DNA of 7,737 nucleotides from Acidobacteriota bacterium (GTDB lineage: Bacteria; Acidobacteriota; UBA890; WLXD01), in contig JACZXM010000024.1 in NCBI GenBank assembly GCA_022571615.1, forward strand, positions 370 through 8,106, given 5' to 3'. Each line of letters begins with the position of its first letter. Position 1 is the first letter of the stretch. Position numbers and translations under genes: made by a program. Positions 6,861 through 7,737 of the stretch are shown here, in pieces. The notes under the pieces were generated by a model. The model had not been told where the DNA came from, did not search any database, and saw only the letters and a list, made by a program, of their open reading frames with translations.

Positions 6861-6928
6861 GAGGCCGTGGTGAATGCGTGGTCGGTCTTCACCACCGCCA
6901 GTTGGCAAACAAATCGGAGGCCGGCGAG
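6861..6928 (+). other. fixC-fixX spacer with a decoy ribosome binding site
   Basis: An AGGAGG overlaps the fixC stop codon (6859-6864) and precedes GTG (6870) and ATG (6874) at good distances, but neither start is in the fixX frame. The GTG opens a 34-codon frame that stops at 6972-6974, inside fixX. It has no recognisable product. It could be a leader peptide coupling fixC to fixX translation, or chance. Confidence 0.3.
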
Positions 6929-6931
6929 TTG
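6916..6931 (+). promoter_or_regulatory. Ribosome binding site deciding a TTG start for fixX
   Basis: GGAGG at 6916-6920 stands eight bases before TTG at 6929-6931. This is the best-placed start in the fixX frame. The next in-frame candidate, GTG at 6941, is 20 bases from this site and has no other good one. Confidence 0.6.
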
Positions 6932-7240
6932 TCGATCGATGTGCGGAAGTACCTTCAGCCCCACAAGTGCCTGACGCTGGAGGAACGGCTGGCCCTGGTG
7001 AAGTGCCGCTTCGATGACCGGAGTCACATCGAAGTCGATCAGAGCGGCTTTCGTGCCGATCCGGATCGTGCCGTGCTGTTCATCTGCCCGGCGCAAGTAT
7101 TCAAGCTCAACGAGACGGACGATAGCTGCATCGTCAACTACGAGGACTGCCTGGAGTGTGGTGCCTGCCAGGTGGCGCGACGGTACACGAGCTGGCGCAA
7201 TCCACGTGGCGGCTACGGGGTCACCTACCACTACGGCTAG
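6929..7240 (+). CDS. fixX: FixX-type ferredoxin-like protein
   Basis: The product of 103 residues (TTG start) carries the [4Fe-4S] cluster that works with FixC in moving electrons from flavoprotein to quinone. It has the FixX layout: LTLEERLALVKCRFDD, then HIEVD, CPAQVF with Cys53, YEDCLECGAC with Cys74, Cys77 and Cys80, and the signature end WRNPRGGYGVTYHYG. The four cysteines have the same one-plus-three arrangement as E. coli FixX. The usual length is about 95-100 residues, so either TTG 6929 or GTG 6941 fits; the Shine-Dalgarno favours the TTG. It follows fixC by 68 bases on the same strand and is very probably co-transcribed with it. Extra cysteines at 14, 26 and 67 are outside the cluster motif. 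Confidence 0.88.
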   Translation: MSIDVRKYLQPHKCLTLEERLALVKCRFDDRSHIEVDQSGFRADPDRAVLFICPAQVFKLNETDDSCIVNYEDCLECGACQVARRYTSWRNPRGGYGVTYHYG

Positions 7241-7271
7241 CAGCCGCGGTAGAAGTGTACGAGGCGACCCG

Positions 7272-7514
7272 TCAGCTCTTGCGCACGAAAACGCGGTAAC
7301 ACTTCGGCTCGCGGATCAGACCTAGGTACTCGTTGCCGGTGCTGATACACCAGGCCGGAATGTCGACCTCGACACCCATATCGTCGGCCAGAAGCATCGC
7401 GGTCTGGCCGGCGACCAGATCCCGCAGCCGATCTTGCATGCGGATGACCGGCTCGGGACAAAAGGTGCCTCGGGCTTCGATACGCACAACGGCATCGTTG
7501 CCCATCGCGCGCAA
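7272..7514 (-). CDS. TusA/SirA-family sulfur carrier protein
   Basis: The product of 80 residues has the family fold length and the active-site motif RGTFCPEPVIRM, with Cys19 in CPEP (CPxP). The later segment, LLADDMGVEVDIPAWC, is the typical second half of TusA proteins. TusA-family proteins carry sulfur as a persulfide on the CPxP cysteine, for tRNA thiolation, molybdenum cofactor enzymes or oxidation of reduced sulfur; which applies here cannot be told. The start is chosen as TTG at 7514, because GGAGG (7524 to 7520) stands five bases before it. ATG at 7505 would give 77 residues, but with a 14-base gap. It converges on fixX with 31 bases between stop codons, and no clear terminator hairpin is present there. 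Cys56 (AWC) is an additional cysteine. Confidence 0.85.
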   Translation of the reverse strand: MRAMGNDAVVRIEARGTFCPEPVIRMQDRLRDLVAGQTAMLLADDMGVEVDIPAWCISTGNEYLGLIREPKCYRVFVRKS

Positions 7515-7605
7515 CTCGGCCTCCGTTGCGCTGCCATGAACCTGACGTTGAAAGAGGCGCCGATCTTGGTTGTTGGCTCTCCTGCCCTGCACGGCGCAGC
7601 CCGCG

Positions 7606-7737
7606 TCAGATCCGGATCGGGTCGAGCCCGGAGTCATCCTGCAGCGGCTCAACGACGAGCTGGCCGCGCTGGCCTTCGAGGCTCCAGTGCACCGGAACCC
7701 GAGGCTCGCTCCGCCCGGCGCTGTAGCGGGCCGTGAT
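7606..7737 (-). CDS. Possible 3' end of an unidentified gene running off the window
   Basis: A minus-strand frame enters from the right edge and stops at TGA (7608 to 7606) after 43 residues, including VHWSLEGQRGQLVVEP and ending DPIRI. I do not recognise it. Its third codon positions are about 88% G or C (38 of 43 by hand), at least as strong as in neighbouring genes. It would lie 91 bases upstream of tusA in the same direction. The opposite strand is also open: from TTG at 7570 a plus-strand frame reads LALLPCTAQ (signal- or lipobox-like) and then a helical stretch to the edge, with weaker third-position bias (about 78%). The minus reading is preferred, but only one of the two is likely to be real. 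Confidence 0.4.
   Translation of the reverse strand: MTARYSAGRSEPRVPVHWSLEGQRGQLVVEPLQDDSGLDPIRI

Noticed and set aside
5625..6908. A 427-codon minus-strand open frame
   Set aside because: It mirrors fixC, whose motifs and length are clear, and shows no domain of its own.
7241..7271. Shared terminator between fixX and tusA
   Set aside because: The 31-base gap has no stable stem and no T-run on either strand.

Overview
The window looks like a contig from a GC-rich, free-living bacterium. The best taxonomic hint is the long von Willebrand A (VWA) protein at 2601-5363. Its VWA module is of the type named 'VWFA-related Acidobacterial domain', so Acidobacteriota or a nearby phylum is my guess (inference, not shown). 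No RNA gene, CRISPR array, insertion sequence or integrase was seen.

Left end (1 to about 962, plus strand, sampled GC about 52-58%). The tail of a probable NusG-family (RfaH/UpxY-like) antiterminator is followed by a 194-base gap and the first half of a NeuB/SpsE-type sialic acid synthase gene. This resembles the start of a surface-polysaccharide cluster. The synthase gene is cut off near 962, and its reading frame runs into the antisense strand of the next gene. This is either a real rearrangement or an assembly join.

Centre (990-5363, minus strand, sampled GC about 63-73%). A probable three-gene operon encodes, in transcription order, a secreted VWA protein whose N-terminal half resembles a zinc metallopeptidase that has lost its HExxH motif, a four-helix DUF4149 membrane protein, and a secreted CAP/SCP-TPR fusion that overlaps the previous gene by four bases. 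All three products are predicted to be membrane-bound or exported. The set is the best candidate here for an undescribed envelope system.

The 192-base divergent region 5364-5555 holds a candidate extended -10 promoter that would make the VWA mRNA leaderless. It also holds three closely spaced dyad-symmetric sequences, possible operators for either direction.

Right end. fixC and fixX (plus strand, 5556-7240) encode the quinone-oxidoreductase and ferredoxin partners of an electron-transferring flavoprotein. The usual fixAB genes are not next to them. They converge on a tusA-like sulfur-carrier gene (minus strand, 7272-7514). Behind it is what may be the 3' end of another minus-strand gene cut by the window edge, although the opposite strand is also open there.
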